From Burkholderiaceae bacterium (lineage in GTDB: Bacteria > Pseudomonadota > Gammaproteobacteria > Burkholderiales > Burkholderiaceae_C), in the NCBI GenBank assembly GCA_024235855.1, contig JACKLN010000003.1, positions 124,001 through 188,000 on the forward strand: a stretch of 64,000 bases of DNA, given 5' to 3'. This document shows, piece after piece, positions 8,946 to 19,197 of this stretch (positions are counted from its first letter, which is position 1; every line of letters begins with the position of its first letter). Below the pieces are notes generated by a model that worked only from the letters and a program-made list of their open reading frames with translations, was not told where the DNA came from and did not search any database. The translations under genes and the position numbers were made by a program.

Positions 8946-11009
8946 ATGAGACGTCATGCCATCGCCCTCGCGGCGTGGGCCGCGGCCTGCGCCGCCCCCG
9001 CCCTGGCCAACCACGGTGGCCCGGTGACCGCCGCGCCGCAGACCATCGTCATCCAGGGTCACTACGACAACGCCGTGGGCACGCAGGACGCGGCCTCGGC
9101 CGGCACCATCAACCGTTCGCTGCTGGAAAGCCGCCCGGCGCAGCGGCCGGGCGAGGTGCTGGAATTCGTGCCCGGCGTCATCGTCACCCAGCACTCCGGC
9201 GACGGCAAGGCCAACCAGTATTTCCTGCGCGGCTTTAACCTCGACCACGGCACCGATTTCGCCACCACGCTGGCCGGCATGCCGCTGAACCTGCCCTCGC
9301 ACGGCCACGGCCAGGGCTACACCGACCTCAACCCGCTGATCCCCGAGCTGGTGTCGCGCATGGACTACCGCAAGGGGCCCTACGACGCACGGGTGGGCGA
9401 CTTCGCCGCCGCCGGCTCGGTGGACATCCACCTGCTGCCGCGCGTGGCTGCGCCCTTCGGTCAGGTGACCTTGGGCGACCACGGCTACCGCCGCGGCGTG
9501 CTCGGCGGCTCGATGGACGTGGCGCCGGACACCGTGCTGCTGGGCGCCGTGGAGGCGCTGGACACCGACGGCCCCTGGACCGTGCCGCAGGACCTGCGCA
9601 AGCGCAACGGCGTGCTGCAGCTCAGCGGCGGCACGCGCGGCAACGGCTGGAGCCTGCTGGCGATGGCCTACGACGCGCAGTGGACGGCCACCGACCAGAT
9701 TCCCGAACGCCTGCTGGTGCCCGGCTCGGGCTTCGGCCGCTACGACAGTCTGGACCCCACCACCGGCGGTCACTCGCGCCGGCAGTCGCTGTCCGGCGAC
9801 TGGCACGTGGACACCGCGCGCGGGCGCACCACGGCGGCGGCCTACCTCGTCGGCTACGAACTCGACCTGTATTCGAACTTCACCTACGCGCTGGAGCGCC
9901 CGGCCGACGGCGACCAGTTCCGGCAGGCCGACCGCCGCACCGTGGCCGGCGCCGAGCTGACCCACACCTTCAACCACGACCTCGGCGAGCTGCCGGCGCG
10001 CAGCGCCTTCGGCGTGCAGTGGCGGCACGACCGCATCCGCAACGGCCTCTACGACAGCGTGGCGCGCAGCGTCACCGCCACCGTGCGCGAGGACCGCATC
10101 CGCCTGCACCAGCTGGGGCTCTTCGGCACCACGGCGGTGGAGTTCACGCCGCAGTGGCGCGCCGTGCTGGGCCTGCGCGCCGACCACCTGCGCGCGAACG
10201 TCGACGCGCTCACGCTGCCGGCCAACGGCGGCCGCGCCAGCGAGAGCCTGCTGTCGCCGAAGGCGGCGCTGATCTGGCTGCCGCACCCCAAGCACGAGTT
10301 CTTCGTCAACGCCGGGCGCGGCTTCCACAGCAACGACGCGCGCGGCATGACGGCCACGCTGGACCCCAAGAGCGGTGATCCGGTGGACCGCGTGCCGCCG
10401 CTGGTGGCGGTGACCGGTGCCGAGATCGGCTGGCGCACGCAGGCACTGCCGGGCCTGCAGACTTCGGTGGCGCTGTGGACGCTGCGCTCCGATTCCGAGC
10501 TGGTCTACGTGGGCGACGCTGGTGCCACCGAAGCCAGCGCCGGCAGCCGCCGGCATGGCATCGAGTGGAACAACCGCTGGGTGCCGGTGCCCTGGTTCCT
10601 GCTCGATGCCGACATCGCGCTCAGCCGAGGCCAATTCGTCGGAGGCAGCGACGACGGCAGCCGCATCCCCAACGCCGTCGACACCGTGGCCTCGGTGGCG
10701 GCCACCGTGAAGGACGTGCAGGGCTGGACCGCCAGCCTGCAGTGGCGTTACCTGGGCAGCGGCGCGCTGATCGAGGACGACAGCGTGCGCTCGCGGCCGG
10801 CGTCCACCATGAACCTGCGGCTCACGCGCGCCTTCGGCGAGCGCGTGGCGCTGACGCTGGACGTCTTCAACCTGTTCGACCGCGAGGTCAACGACATCCA
10901 GTACTTCTACGAATCGCAGCTGCCCGGCGAGGCGGGACCGGTGGCCGACCGCCACGTGCACCCGGCCGAGCCGCGCACGCTGCGGCTGACGCTGCAGGCG
11001 CGTTTCTGA
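8946..11009 (+). CDS. TonB-dependent outer-membrane receptor
   Basis: 687 residues. A signal peptide (1-21, ending PALA) precedes a plug domain (about 40-150, with FVPGVIVTQHSG, QYFLRGFNLDHGTDF and RKGPYDARVGDFAAAGSVD) and a 22-strand-type barrel ending in the outer-membrane sorting Phe (LQARF). Such receptors import scarce metals, chelates or vitamins using TonB energy; no tonB/exbBD genes are nearby. The plug is His-rich (HGHGQG), and the DUF4198 protein encoded in the overlapping next gene suggests a metal or metal-complex substrate. That is inference; nothing visible fixes the ligand. Confidence 0.92.
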   Translation: MRRHAIALAAWAAACAAPALANHGGPVTAAPQTIVIQGHYDNAVGTQDAASAGTINRSLLESRPAQRPGEVLEFVPGVIVTQHSGDGKANQYFLRGFNLDHGTDFATTLAGMPLNLPSHGHGQGYTDLNPLIPELVSRMDYRKGPYDARVGDFAAAGSVDIHLLPRVAAPFGQVTLGDHGYRRGVLGGSMDVAPDTVLLGAVEALDTDGPWTVPQDLRKRNGVLQLSGGTRGNGWSLLAMAYDAQWTATDQIPERLLVPGSGFGRYDSLDPTTGGHSRRQSLSGDWHVDTARGRTTAAAYLVGYELDLYSNFTYALERPADGDQFRQADRRTVAGAELTHTFNHDLGELPARSAFGVQWRHDRIRNGLYDSVARSVTATVREDRIRLHQLGLFGTTAVEFTPQWRAVLGLRADHLRANVDALTLPANGGRASESLLSPKAALIWLPHPKHEFFVNAGRGFHSNDARGMTATLDPKSGDPVDRVPPLVAVTGAEIGWRTQALPGLQTSVALWTLRSDSELVYVGDAGATEASAGSRRHGIEWNNRWVPVPWFLLDADIALSRGQFVGGSDDGSRIPNAVDTVASVAATVKDVQGWTASLQWRYLGSGALIEDDSVRSRPASTMNLRLTRAFGERVALTLDVFNLFDREVNDIQYFYESQLPGEAGPVADRHVHPAEPRTLRLTLQARF

Positions 11010-11869
11010 TGCGGCGGATGCGCAGCGCAGCGCTCGCCTGGCTCTGCGCGCTGGCCGCCGGTTCGGCCGCGGCGCACGACACCTGGTTCACGCCGCTGCC
11101 GCCCACGCCGCGCGGGCAGCTGGTGCTGGCGCTGGGCACCGGCACGGCCTACCCGCGCTACGAGGTGGCCATCGCGCCGCAGCAGCTGGCCGACAGCGGC
11201 TGCTTGGGCGAGGGCGTGCGCGAGAAGCCGCTGCGCGACGGCGTGGAACTGTCGCTGGACGGCATCCGCCAGTGGTTCGCCAGTGCGGTGAATGCGCCCC
11301 CGGTGCTGGCCCTGCGCACTGGGCGGCCGGTGTCGCCGGCCGCGTCGGTCAGCTGCTGGGTGCGCCTGGTGCCCATCGACATCGGCATCGACGACCCCAC
11401 GGTGGACGTCTACCTCGACGAGGTCCAGGCGCTGCCGGCGGTGCGCGAGCGCTGGGCGGCGCTGAAGGCGCGAGGCGTGCGCTGGCAGGAGACCTACGTC
11501 AAGCACGCGCGCATCGAGATCGACGGCGAGGGCGACACCGCGGCCGTGGCCACGCCGGCCTTGCCGGCGCTCGGCCTGGACCTGCGCATGGAGGCCGCGC
11601 GCCGCCCGCTGCGTGCCGGCGACAGCGTGCGCTTCCAGCTGCTGCGCGACGGCCAGCCGCTGGCCGGCCAGCCGCTGCAGCTGGTGGGCGACGGCAGCGG
11701 CGTCGGCGTCTGGCGCCGCACCGACGCCGAAGGCCGCCTGGAACTGCGCGTGCCGGCGGCCGGCCGCTGGCTGCTGCGCGGCACCGAGCTGCGTGCCGCG
11801 CCCGACGGGTCCGACCGCTGGGACAGCCGCTTCGTGACGCTGGCCTTCGAGGTGAAGCCGGCGCCATGA
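11009..11869 (+). CDS. DUF4198-type periplasmic protein
   Basis: 286 residues. The signal peptide (about 1-22, ending SAAA) is followed directly by HDTWFTPLP, so the mature protein probably begins with His, as is common in DUF4198 proteins (AHxxWF). The rest is beta-rich with a C-terminal Ig-like part (LRAGDSVRFQLLRDGQPL, about 200-285). The start overlaps the TonB receptor stop by one base (TGATG), so the two are translationally coupled. Family members are often linked to metal-related receptors; a periplasmic metal-binding role is inferred, not shown. Confidence 0.75.
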   Translation: MRRMRSAALAWLCALAAGSAAAHDTWFTPLPPTPRGQLVLALGTGTAYPRYEVAIAPQQLADSGCLGEGVREKPLRDGVELSLDGIRQWFASAVNAPPVLALRTGRPVSPAASVSCWVRLVPIDIGIDDPTVDVYLDEVQALPAVRERWAALKARGVRWQETYVKHARIEIDGEGDTAAVATPALPALGLDLRMEAARRPLRAGDSVRFQLLRDGQPLAGQPLQLVGDGSGVGVWRRTDAEGRLELRVPAAGRWLLRGTELRAAPDGSDRWDSRFVTLAFEVKPAP

Positions 11870-11879
11870 GCGCCCGGGT

Positions 11880-13196
11880 TCAGCTGCGCACGTAGCGCAA
11901 GCCGCTGAAGCGCTGCCGCAGCGCGGTCACGGCCTCGCCCACCGCCTCACCCGCCAGTGCCTGCGCGATCAGCCCGGCCAGCTCCGGCATCTCTGCCGGC
12001 CCCAGCCCCAGGCGCACGATCTCCGGCACGCCCAGGCGCAGGCCGTTGGTGTCGCCGCCCACCGGGGCCACGAGGGCCGTGGGCAGGCCGATGCCGCAGG
12101 CCAGCAGGCGCGACGCTTCCAGCCGTTTCGATGCCGCCTGGCCGCCGCCCCAGCGCGCGGCTTCGAGCGCGAACTGGTGCGAGGTGGTGCCGCCGCGCCC
12201 GGCGGCGAACACCGGCAGGCCCAGGCCGGCCAGCGCGTCGGCGAGCGCCCGCGCCGTGGCCTGCATGGCCTGGGCATAGGCGAGGCCGAACGCGACCCAG
12301 TCCAACAGCGACATCGCCAGCGCCGCCACGCGGCCGGCGTCGTGGTTGGCGGTCAGGCCGGGGTAGGCGATGGCGTCCAGGCGCTCGAAGAGCGGCGCGT
12401 CGGTGCCGACGATCAGCCCGCCCGGCGGCCCGCCCAGGCTCTTGTAGGTGCTCATCGTCATCACGTGCGCGCCTTCGGCCAGCGGGTTGGCCCAGGCGCG
12501 CCCGGCGACCATGCCCGACAGGTGCGCGGCGTCGAACATCAGCACCGCGCCCACCTCGTCGGCAACGGCGCGCACCGCGGCCACCGGGTGCGGGAACAGG
12601 TTCAGGCTGCCCCCCAGCGTGATCAGCTTCGGCCGCACCTGTCGCGCCAGCACGCGCAGCGCGTCCACGTCCACGGTGTAGCCGTCGGCCTGCACCGGCG
12701 CCGGCACGGTCTTCAGCCCGTACAGGCCGGCGGCGCCTGCGGCATGGTGGGTCACGTGGCCGGCGATCTCGTCCGGCGGCGCGATGATCGTGTCGCCCGG
12801 CCGGCAGGTGGCCATGAAGACGTAGAGGTTGGCCAGCGCGCCCGAGCCCACGCGCACCTCGGCAAAGGGCGCGTCGAACACTTCCGCGGCCAGTTCCGCG
12901 GCCATGACCTCGATGCGCTCGATGGCCTGCAGCCCGGTCTCGTATTTGTCCCCTGGCCAGCCCAGCGAGGCACGCGGCCCGAGCCCCGCGGCCAGCAGCG
13001 CCTCGGCGCGCGGGTTCATCACGTTGCTGGCCGGGTTGAGGTTGAGGCCCTCCTCGTCGTGGATGCGGCGGTTGTCCTGCACCAGGCGCAGCAGTTCGCT
13101 GGCGTTGTGGGCGGTGCTGGCGCTGGCCGTGGCTGCGGCCACCGACTGCACCAGGTCTTCGGACCGGGCGGGCACCCAGGGGCGGCGTTGCAGCAT
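11880..13196 (-). CDS. SHMT-fold PLP-dependent enzyme
   Basis: 438 residues with the serine hydroxymethyltransferase fold: NLNPASNVMNPRAEALLAAG, the PLP-contacting FDAAHLSGMVAG (Asp222, His225), and the Schiff-base lysine Lys252 in MSTYKSLGGPPGG. In housekeeping GlyA the residue before this Lys is His (THK); here it is Tyr. Many GlyA substrate residues (for example the folate-binding loop) are not obvious. It lies 10 bp after a flavoprotein gene in what looks like a two-gene operon. Inference: an aldolase or transferase acting on a beta-hydroxy amino acid, not the main GlyA. The exact reaction is unknown. Confidence 0.8.
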   Translation of the reverse strand: MLQRRPWVPARSEDLVQSVAAATASASTAHNASELLRLVQDNRRIHDEEGLNLNPASNVMNPRAEALLAAGLGPRASLGWPGDKYETGLQAIERIEVMAAELAAEVFDAPFAEVRVGSGALANLYVFMATCRPGDTIIAPPDEIAGHVTHHAAGAAGLYGLKTVPAPVQADGYTVDVDALRVLARQVRPKLITLGGSLNLFPHPVAAVRAVADEVGAVLMFDAAHLSGMVAGRAWANPLAEGAHVMTMSTYKSLGGPPGGLIVGTDAPLFERLDAIAYPGLTANHDAGRVAALAMSLLDWVAFGLAYAQAMQATARALADALAGLGLPVFAAGRGGTTSHQFALEAARWGGGQAASKRLEASRLLACGIGLPTALVAPVGGDTNGLRLGVPEIVRLGLGPAEMPELAGLIAQALAGEAVGEAVTALRQRFSGLRYVRS

Positions 13197-13206
13197 CGGG
13201 CGTTCC

Positions 13207-14343
13207 TCAGTCGCGGCCTTCGGCCGGCGCGGGTGGACGGCGGCCGAAGACGACGCGGATGCCTTGCCACAGCCAGCGCGGGCTGCGCAGTGCGTCGCGC
13301 GTGACCCGGTCCAGCGGCAGCGTGGGCCACAGGCGGATGATCAGCGGCCGCGCCGCCACCACCACGCGGCCCAGCCAGATGCGGCGCTTGTGGCGGGCCA
13401 CCGCGCGCGCGCTGGCCTCGCGCGTCAGGCGCATCTCGGTGGCCGGGTCGCCGCTGCGCTGGGCGCGGGCGATGGCCTCGGCGGCGTCGGCGCCGTCCTC
13501 GATGGCGGTGGACATGCCGGCGCCGATCCACAGGTCCACGGTGCCGGCGGCGTCGCCAATGGGCACCACGCGGTCGGGGCTGGGTTCGGGCAGCAGGCGC
13601 TGCACCACGTCCACGGCCTGCACGTCCTGGCGCAGGTCACGCAGGCCCAGGCGCTCGGCGATGGCCTCGAAGCGCTGCGTCAGCACGGCTTCGCTGTCGC
13701 CCTCGCCGGGCGGCGAATCGAGGTAGGCCGTGATGCCGGTGCGGCCGCGCATCGGGATCAGGAAATAGGCGTCGCCGGTGTGCGGGTCGCGCGCGCCGAC
13801 GATGCCCTCGTACCAGGGCGGCGTGGCGTACTCGGCGGTGACGACGATGTGGCGCGCCCCGGTGCGCCGGCGCTGGGTGCGTCCCAGCGCCTCCAGCTTG
13901 CCGCCGGTGGCGTCCACCACGTGGCGGGCGCGCACGATGTGCTGCGTGCCATCGTCGGCCTGCAGCGTGGCCAGCACGTGATCGGGGCCGGGGGTCAGCG
14001 CCACGACACGCGTGTGCCAGTGCAGGCTGGGCGGCTGCGCTTCGACTGAATCAGCGGCTGAACACAGCGTCTGGCGCAGGCGCTCCTCCACATGCCGCAG
14101 CGTGGTGGTGCGGCGGCCGCGGGTGATGTCGGTCAGGCCGACCGCGCTGAGCAGCGCCTGCGCCTTCGGCCGCACGACGACCAGGCGACCGCGGTTGCCG
14201 TGGCGCCCGCGCGCCTCCGTGCCCAGCACGCGCAGGCCCAGACGGTGGGCCGTCAGCGCCGCCATGCAGCCGCCAGGCCCGAGTCCGGCCACGAGCACGT
14301 CGACCTCGGTGGCCGGCGGTGGCAATGCGGGCGGATCGGTCAT
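13207..14343 (-). CDS. FAD-dependent oxidoreductase (tryptophan halogenase / PHBH-like fold)
   Basis: 378 residues from the ATG at 14343. The N-terminal dinucleotide site VDVLVAGLGPGGCMAAL, the middle DATGGKLEALG and the second flavin motif VPIGDAAGTVDLWIGAGMS are those of class A flavoprotein monooxygenases/dehydrogenases. The C-terminus has basic and hydrophobic stretches (RIWLGRVVVAARPLIIRLW) that could touch the membrane. An upstream in-frame start at 14433 would only add Pro/Arg-rich residues and run into the uup start region. It is co-directional with, and 10 bp from, the SHMT-fold gene, so the two may act in one short pathway. Substrate unknown. Confidence 0.75.
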   Translation of the reverse strand: MTDPPALPPPATEVDVLVAGLGPGGCMAALTAHRLGLRVLGTEARGRHGNRGRLVVVRPKAQALLSAVGLTDITRGRRTTTLRHVEERLRQTLCSAADSVEAQPPSLHWHTRVVALTPGPDHVLATLQADDGTQHIVRARHVVDATGGKLEALGRTQRRRTGARHIVVTAEYATPPWYEGIVGARDPHTGDAYFLIPMRGRTGITAYLDSPPGEGDSEAVLTQRFEAIAERLGLRDLRQDVQAVDVVQRLLPEPSPDRVVPIGDAAGTVDLWIGAGMSTAIEDGADAAEAIARAQRSGDPATEMRLTREASARAVARHKRRIWLGRVVVAARPLIIRLWPTLPLDRVTRDALRSPRWLWQGIRVVFGRRPPAPAEGRD

Positions 14344-14419
14344 CGGTGCGGGTGCAGACGGTTGGCGGGAGTTTAAGAGCCGCCCCGGCGGGTGCGCCTG
14401 GCCGCGGGACAATGCCGGC

Positions 14420-16305
<1,886 letters not shown>

Positions 16306-16309
<4 letters not shown>

Positions 16310-16325
16310 CGCCCGACGGCGTCAG
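16306..16325. terminator. Shared hairpin between convergent genes
   Basis: CTGACGCC (16306-16313) pairs perfectly with GGCGTCAG (16318-16325) around CGAC. The uup stop codon lies in the left arm and the stop of the minus-strand gene at 16322 in the right arm, so one palindrome can serve both transcripts. T-runs are lacking on both sides. Confidence 0.5.
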
Positions 16326-17071
16326 TTGACGTTCGGGTGGCTGCGCCAGCCTTCGTTGGTGGCCGCCGGGTGCGCCCGACTGACGATCAGCGCCGACTGC
16401 AGGTACAGCGCGTTGACCAGCCGCGCCGCGCGTTCGCGGTCGAAGCCGGGCCAGGCGCTCATCTCGCGCAGGTTGGTACCCTCGCGGCGCAGGCGCTTGA
16501 CGGCCGCGGCCAGGGGACCGGGCAGGTCAAGCGCGCGCAGGTCGGCGCCCGGCGTCACGCGGTAGGCGGCCGAGCCGGTGAGTTCCGGCAGCAGGGTGTC
16601 TCGCGCGCCGCGCATCGCGATGGCCCAGGTCAGCGGGCCCAGCGGCCCGTAGTGGGCCGCCTCGGCCACCAGCGTGCGCTCGCGGCTGCCCGGCGGCTGC
16701 AGCAGGGCCGGCTCCACCTGCAGCACCTCGAAGGCCTGCAGCCGGCTGTTCAGCAGTTGCTCCGGCAGCAGCGGGCTGTGCGCCAGCCGCTCGGCCGGGA
16801 ACAGCGTCAGCGGGATCACGTGCTGCTCCGCGCCCAGGTGCAGCAGCAGCGCGCGGCCGTGGCGCAGCGAGGCGGCCACCACCTCCAGCAGGTCGCTGGC
16901 CTGGCCGTCGCGGCCGGGGCGCAGCAGGTCCTGCAGCAGCGACGGCGACAGCGAGGTCAGCCGCGTCGACGGGCCGTGCTCCTGCATCTGCTGCTGTTGG
17001 CGCAGGTAGCGACGGAAGTCGCTGATGCGCATCAGTTCGGGCGCGCCGACAGGCAGGGTGGACGGAAACAT
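16322..17071 (-). CDS. Unknown protein, paralogue of the one at 60704-61387
   Basis: 249 residues, no signal peptide or membrane helix. The N-terminus RISDFRRYLRQQQQMQEHG is Gln-rich. The C-terminal half (WAIAMRGARDTLLPELTGSA, then AWPGFDRERAARLVNALYLQ and the following SALIVSRAHP) has a clear counterpart in the protein at 60704-61387, with the shared core WPG-D-A-RL-N--YLQ. The conserved region may be a small alpha-helical domain; no catalytic motif is recognisable. It converges on uup and lies 36 bp downstream of the MocR gene on the same strand, so it may be co-transcribed with it. Confidence 0.7.
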   Translation of the reverse strand: MFPSTLPVGAPELMRISDFRRYLRQQQQMQEHGPSTRLTSLSPSLLQDLLRPGRDGQASDLLEVVAASLRHGRALLLHLGAEQHVIPLTLFPAERLAHSPLLPEQLLNSRLQAFEVLQVEPALLQPPGSRERTLVAEAAHYGPLGPLTWAIAMRGARDTLLPELTGSAAYRVTPGADLRALDLPGPLAAAVKRLRREGTNLREMSAWPGFDRERAARLVNALYLQSALIVSRAHPAATNEGWRSHPNVN

Positions 17072-17107
17072 GGGGGCTCCAGGCCCACATGTTATCCGTG
17101 AAATCCG

Positions 17108-18568
17108 TCACGAATCGTTCGATGCCGCCCGATGCGCATGCGGGCTGGACGCCTTCAGCGCCTGCCAGAAGCGGCCGTCCTGGGTGGCGGCGAAGTTGAT
17201 GCGCATGCAGGTGCTGGGCCGGCGGCTGGCCTGGAACAGCGTGCCGGGGGCCAGCAACCAGCCCTGGTCCAGCATGGCCAGGGCCAGGCGCTCGGTGTCG
17301 GTGCCCACGTCCACCCAGCCGAACAGGCCCTGCGGCGGCGCCACGAAGCGGCAGCCGGCGGCCAGGGCATGACGCACCGCACGTTCGCGCGCGGTGTCCA
17401 GCCGCTGCACGATGCGCTCGGCGTGGCGGCGCAGCAGGCCCTGGTCCAGGCACCAGGCCACGGCCTGCTCCAGCAGGGCGGGCGTGGTCAGCGTGCCGAC
17501 GAGCTTGGTGTCGATCAGGCGCTCTGCCAGCGCCGGCGGTGCGGCCACGAAGCCCACCCGCCACTGCGGCGCCATGATCTTCGAGAAGCCCGACACCAGC
17601 AGCGTGCGCCGCAGCCCGTCCAGTGCCGCCATCCGGGTGGCGTGTGGTGGCGCGAAGAAGGCGTAGGTGTCGTCCTCCACCACCGTCAGGTCGTGCTGCT
17701 CGGCCAGGCCGAGCACGCGGTGGGCCGCGGCCGGGCTCAGCGTGTGGCCGGTGGGGTTGTGCAGCACCGACACGGTGACGTACAACCGCGGCCGGTGGGC
17801 CTGCAGCAGTGCCGCCATCACGTCCAGGTCGGGGCCGTCGGCCGTGCGCGGCACGGGCAGCAGCCGCATGCCCAGGCGCGTGAGCCGTTCGTACTCCACC
17901 GCCCATCCGGGTTCGTCCACCAGCACCGCGTCGCCCGGCTGCAGCAGCGTGCGCGCCACCAGGTCCAGTGCATGTGTGGCGCCCACGGTGGTGACGATCT
18001 GCTCCGGCCCGGCGTCCACGCCCAGGTCGGCCAAGCGGCGCGACAGCGCGGCGCGCAGCGCCGGGTCGCCCGCCGGCTCGCCATAGCGCAGCCAGGCGTC
18101 GCCGTCGCCGGCGGTGCCGCTGGTCACGCGGCGCACGGCGCGCTGCAGCAGGGCGGCGTCCAGCCAGTCCACCGGCAGCGTGCCCATGCCGGGCGCCGAG
18201 CCGTGCACGCCGGCGTGGAACATGCCGCGGATCAGCGCCGTGGCATCCACCGGCGCCGTGGGGCCGCCGCCGGCCGCCGACCCCACGCCTGCGCCTGCGC
18301 GCGCAGCCCGCGCCGTGCCAGCCGGCTGCCGCACGTAGAAGCCCCGCTGCGCCTGCGCCTGCACCAGGCCCTGGGCCTGCAGGCGGTCGTAGGCGGCCAC
18401 CACGGTGGCCGGGCTGACGCCGTAGCGCGCCGCGCAGTCGCGCACCGACGGCAGCCGCGCACCGGGGCGCAGCAGGCCCTGCCCGATGCGCTCGCCGAAG
18501 CGCACCGCCAGCTGCTCGGCCAGCGTGGCGCCGGCGCTGCGGGACAGGTTCTCCTGGGTGGCGGGCAT
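17108..18568 (-). CDS. MocR-type (GntR-HTH + aminotransferase fold) regulator
   Basis: 486 residues. A GntR winged helix-turn-helix (about 12-80, GLLRPGARLPSVRDCAARYG) is joined by an Ala/Gly-rich linker to a fold-type I aminotransferase domain (about 110-480) with HNPTGHTLSP, VVEDDTYAFF and the PLP lysine Lys330 in VSGFSKIMAPQWRVGF. MocR proteins (PdxR, GabR, TauR) sense PLP or amino compounds and control neighbouring, usually divergent, genes. Here the divergent neighbour is a seven-gene operon for an amino-acid-like substrate starting 122 bp away, making it the likely target. Confidence 0.9.
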   Translation of the reverse strand: MPATQENLSRSAGATLAEQLAVRFGERIGQGLLRPGARLPSVRDCAARYGVSPATVVAAYDRLQAQGLVQAQAQRGFYVRQPAGTARAARAGAGVGSAAGGGPTAPVDATALIRGMFHAGVHGSAPGMGTLPVDWLDAALLQRAVRRVTSGTAGDGDAWLRYGEPAGDPALRAALSRRLADLGVDAGPEQIVTTVGATHALDLVARTLLQPGDAVLVDEPGWAVEYERLTRLGMRLLPVPRTADGPDLDVMAALLQAHRPRLYVTVSVLHNPTGHTLSPAAAHRVLGLAEQHDLTVVEDDTYAFFAPPHATRMAALDGLRRTLLVSGFSKIMAPQWRVGFVAAPPALAERLIDTKLVGTLTTPALLEQAVAWCLDQGLLRRHAERIVQRLDTARERAVRHALAAGCRFVAPPQGLFGWVDVGTDTERLALAMLDQGWLLAPGTLFQASRRPSTCMRINFAATQDGRFWQALKASSPHAHRAASNDS

Positions 18569-18590
18569 GGGCTGTGTCGGTGGTCTGAGC

Positions 18591-18655
18591 AGTACAGAAT
18601 GGTGGGCTGTCGGTTTCAGTGTATCGGTACTGTGCTGGTCGTGGGGCTACAGTCT
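18591..18655. promoter_or_regulatory. Divergent regulatory region between MocR gene and its operon
   Basis: Between the two divergent starts lie AGTACAG (18591-18597), a dyad CAGT-N8-ACTG (18617-18632) and a -10-like TACAGT near 18648-18653. The repeated GTAC-containing motifs are plausible MocR operators. No consensus -35 is evident. Confidence 0.3.
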
Positions 18656-18690
18656 GCGGCGTGCGGAGGCCCCGCACGCCAGCCCTGCCG

Positions 18691-19197
18691 ATGGCCATGG
18701 AACCCCGCGACCCGATCTCCCGCCCCTTGGCCGTGTCCGCCGACGCGGTCCCGCCACGCCAGCAGGCCTCCGCCTACCCGGCGCCGTTCGCTGCGCGCAT
18801 GGACGGGCGGGTCAAGCGCGTGCTCGGTGACCTCTTCGGCCTGACGAACTTCGGCGTCAACCTGACCACGCTGCGGCCGGGCGCGCAGTCGGCCCTGCGC
18901 CATGGCCACGCGCGGCAGGACGAGTTCGTCTACGTGCTCGCCGGCCACCCGACCCTGTTGACCGACCAGGGCGAGACGCCGCTGGCGCCCGGCCAGTGCG
19001 CGGGCTTCCGCGCCGGCAGCGGTGACGCGCACGCCCTGGTCAACCGCACCGGGGCCGACGTGGTCTACCTCGAGGTCGGCGACCGCACCGAAGGCGACCG
19101 GGTGCACTACCCGGACGACGACCTCGAGGCGCGGCGCGTGGACGGGCGCTGGCGCTTCTTCCACAAGGACGGCACGCCCTACGAGGGCGGGCCATGA
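18691..19197 (+). CDS. Cupin domain protein
   Basis: 168 residues from the ATG at 18691 (a second ATG two codons on is equally possible). A single cupin barrel spans about 45-140: LTTLRPGAQSALRHGHARQDEFVYVLAG contains the metal-binding H-x-H...E pattern, and the second motif region is PGQCAGFRAGSGDAHALVN with the last His. The C-terminus carries a conserved tail (RWRFFHKDGTPYEG). It is the first gene of the divergent operon. Small cupins of this type are metal-dependent isomerases, dioxygenases or sensors; the reaction cannot be told. Its stop overlaps the next start (ATGA). Confidence 0.8.
   Translation: MAMEPRDPISRPLAVSADAVPPRQQASAYPAPFAARMDGRVKRVLGDLFGLTNFGVNLTTLRPGAQSALRHGHARQDEFVYVLAGHPTLLTDQGETPLAPGQCAGFRAGSGDAHALVNRTGADVVYLEVGDRTEGDRVHYPDDDLEARRVDGRWRFFHKDGTPYEGGP

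Noticed and set aside
7674..10961. A 1095-codon open frame on the minus strand
   Set aside because: It lies antisense to the BenE, gshB and TonB receptor genes, is composed of His/Arg/Val/Gly runs typical of reverse frames in high-GC DNA, and shows no family motif.
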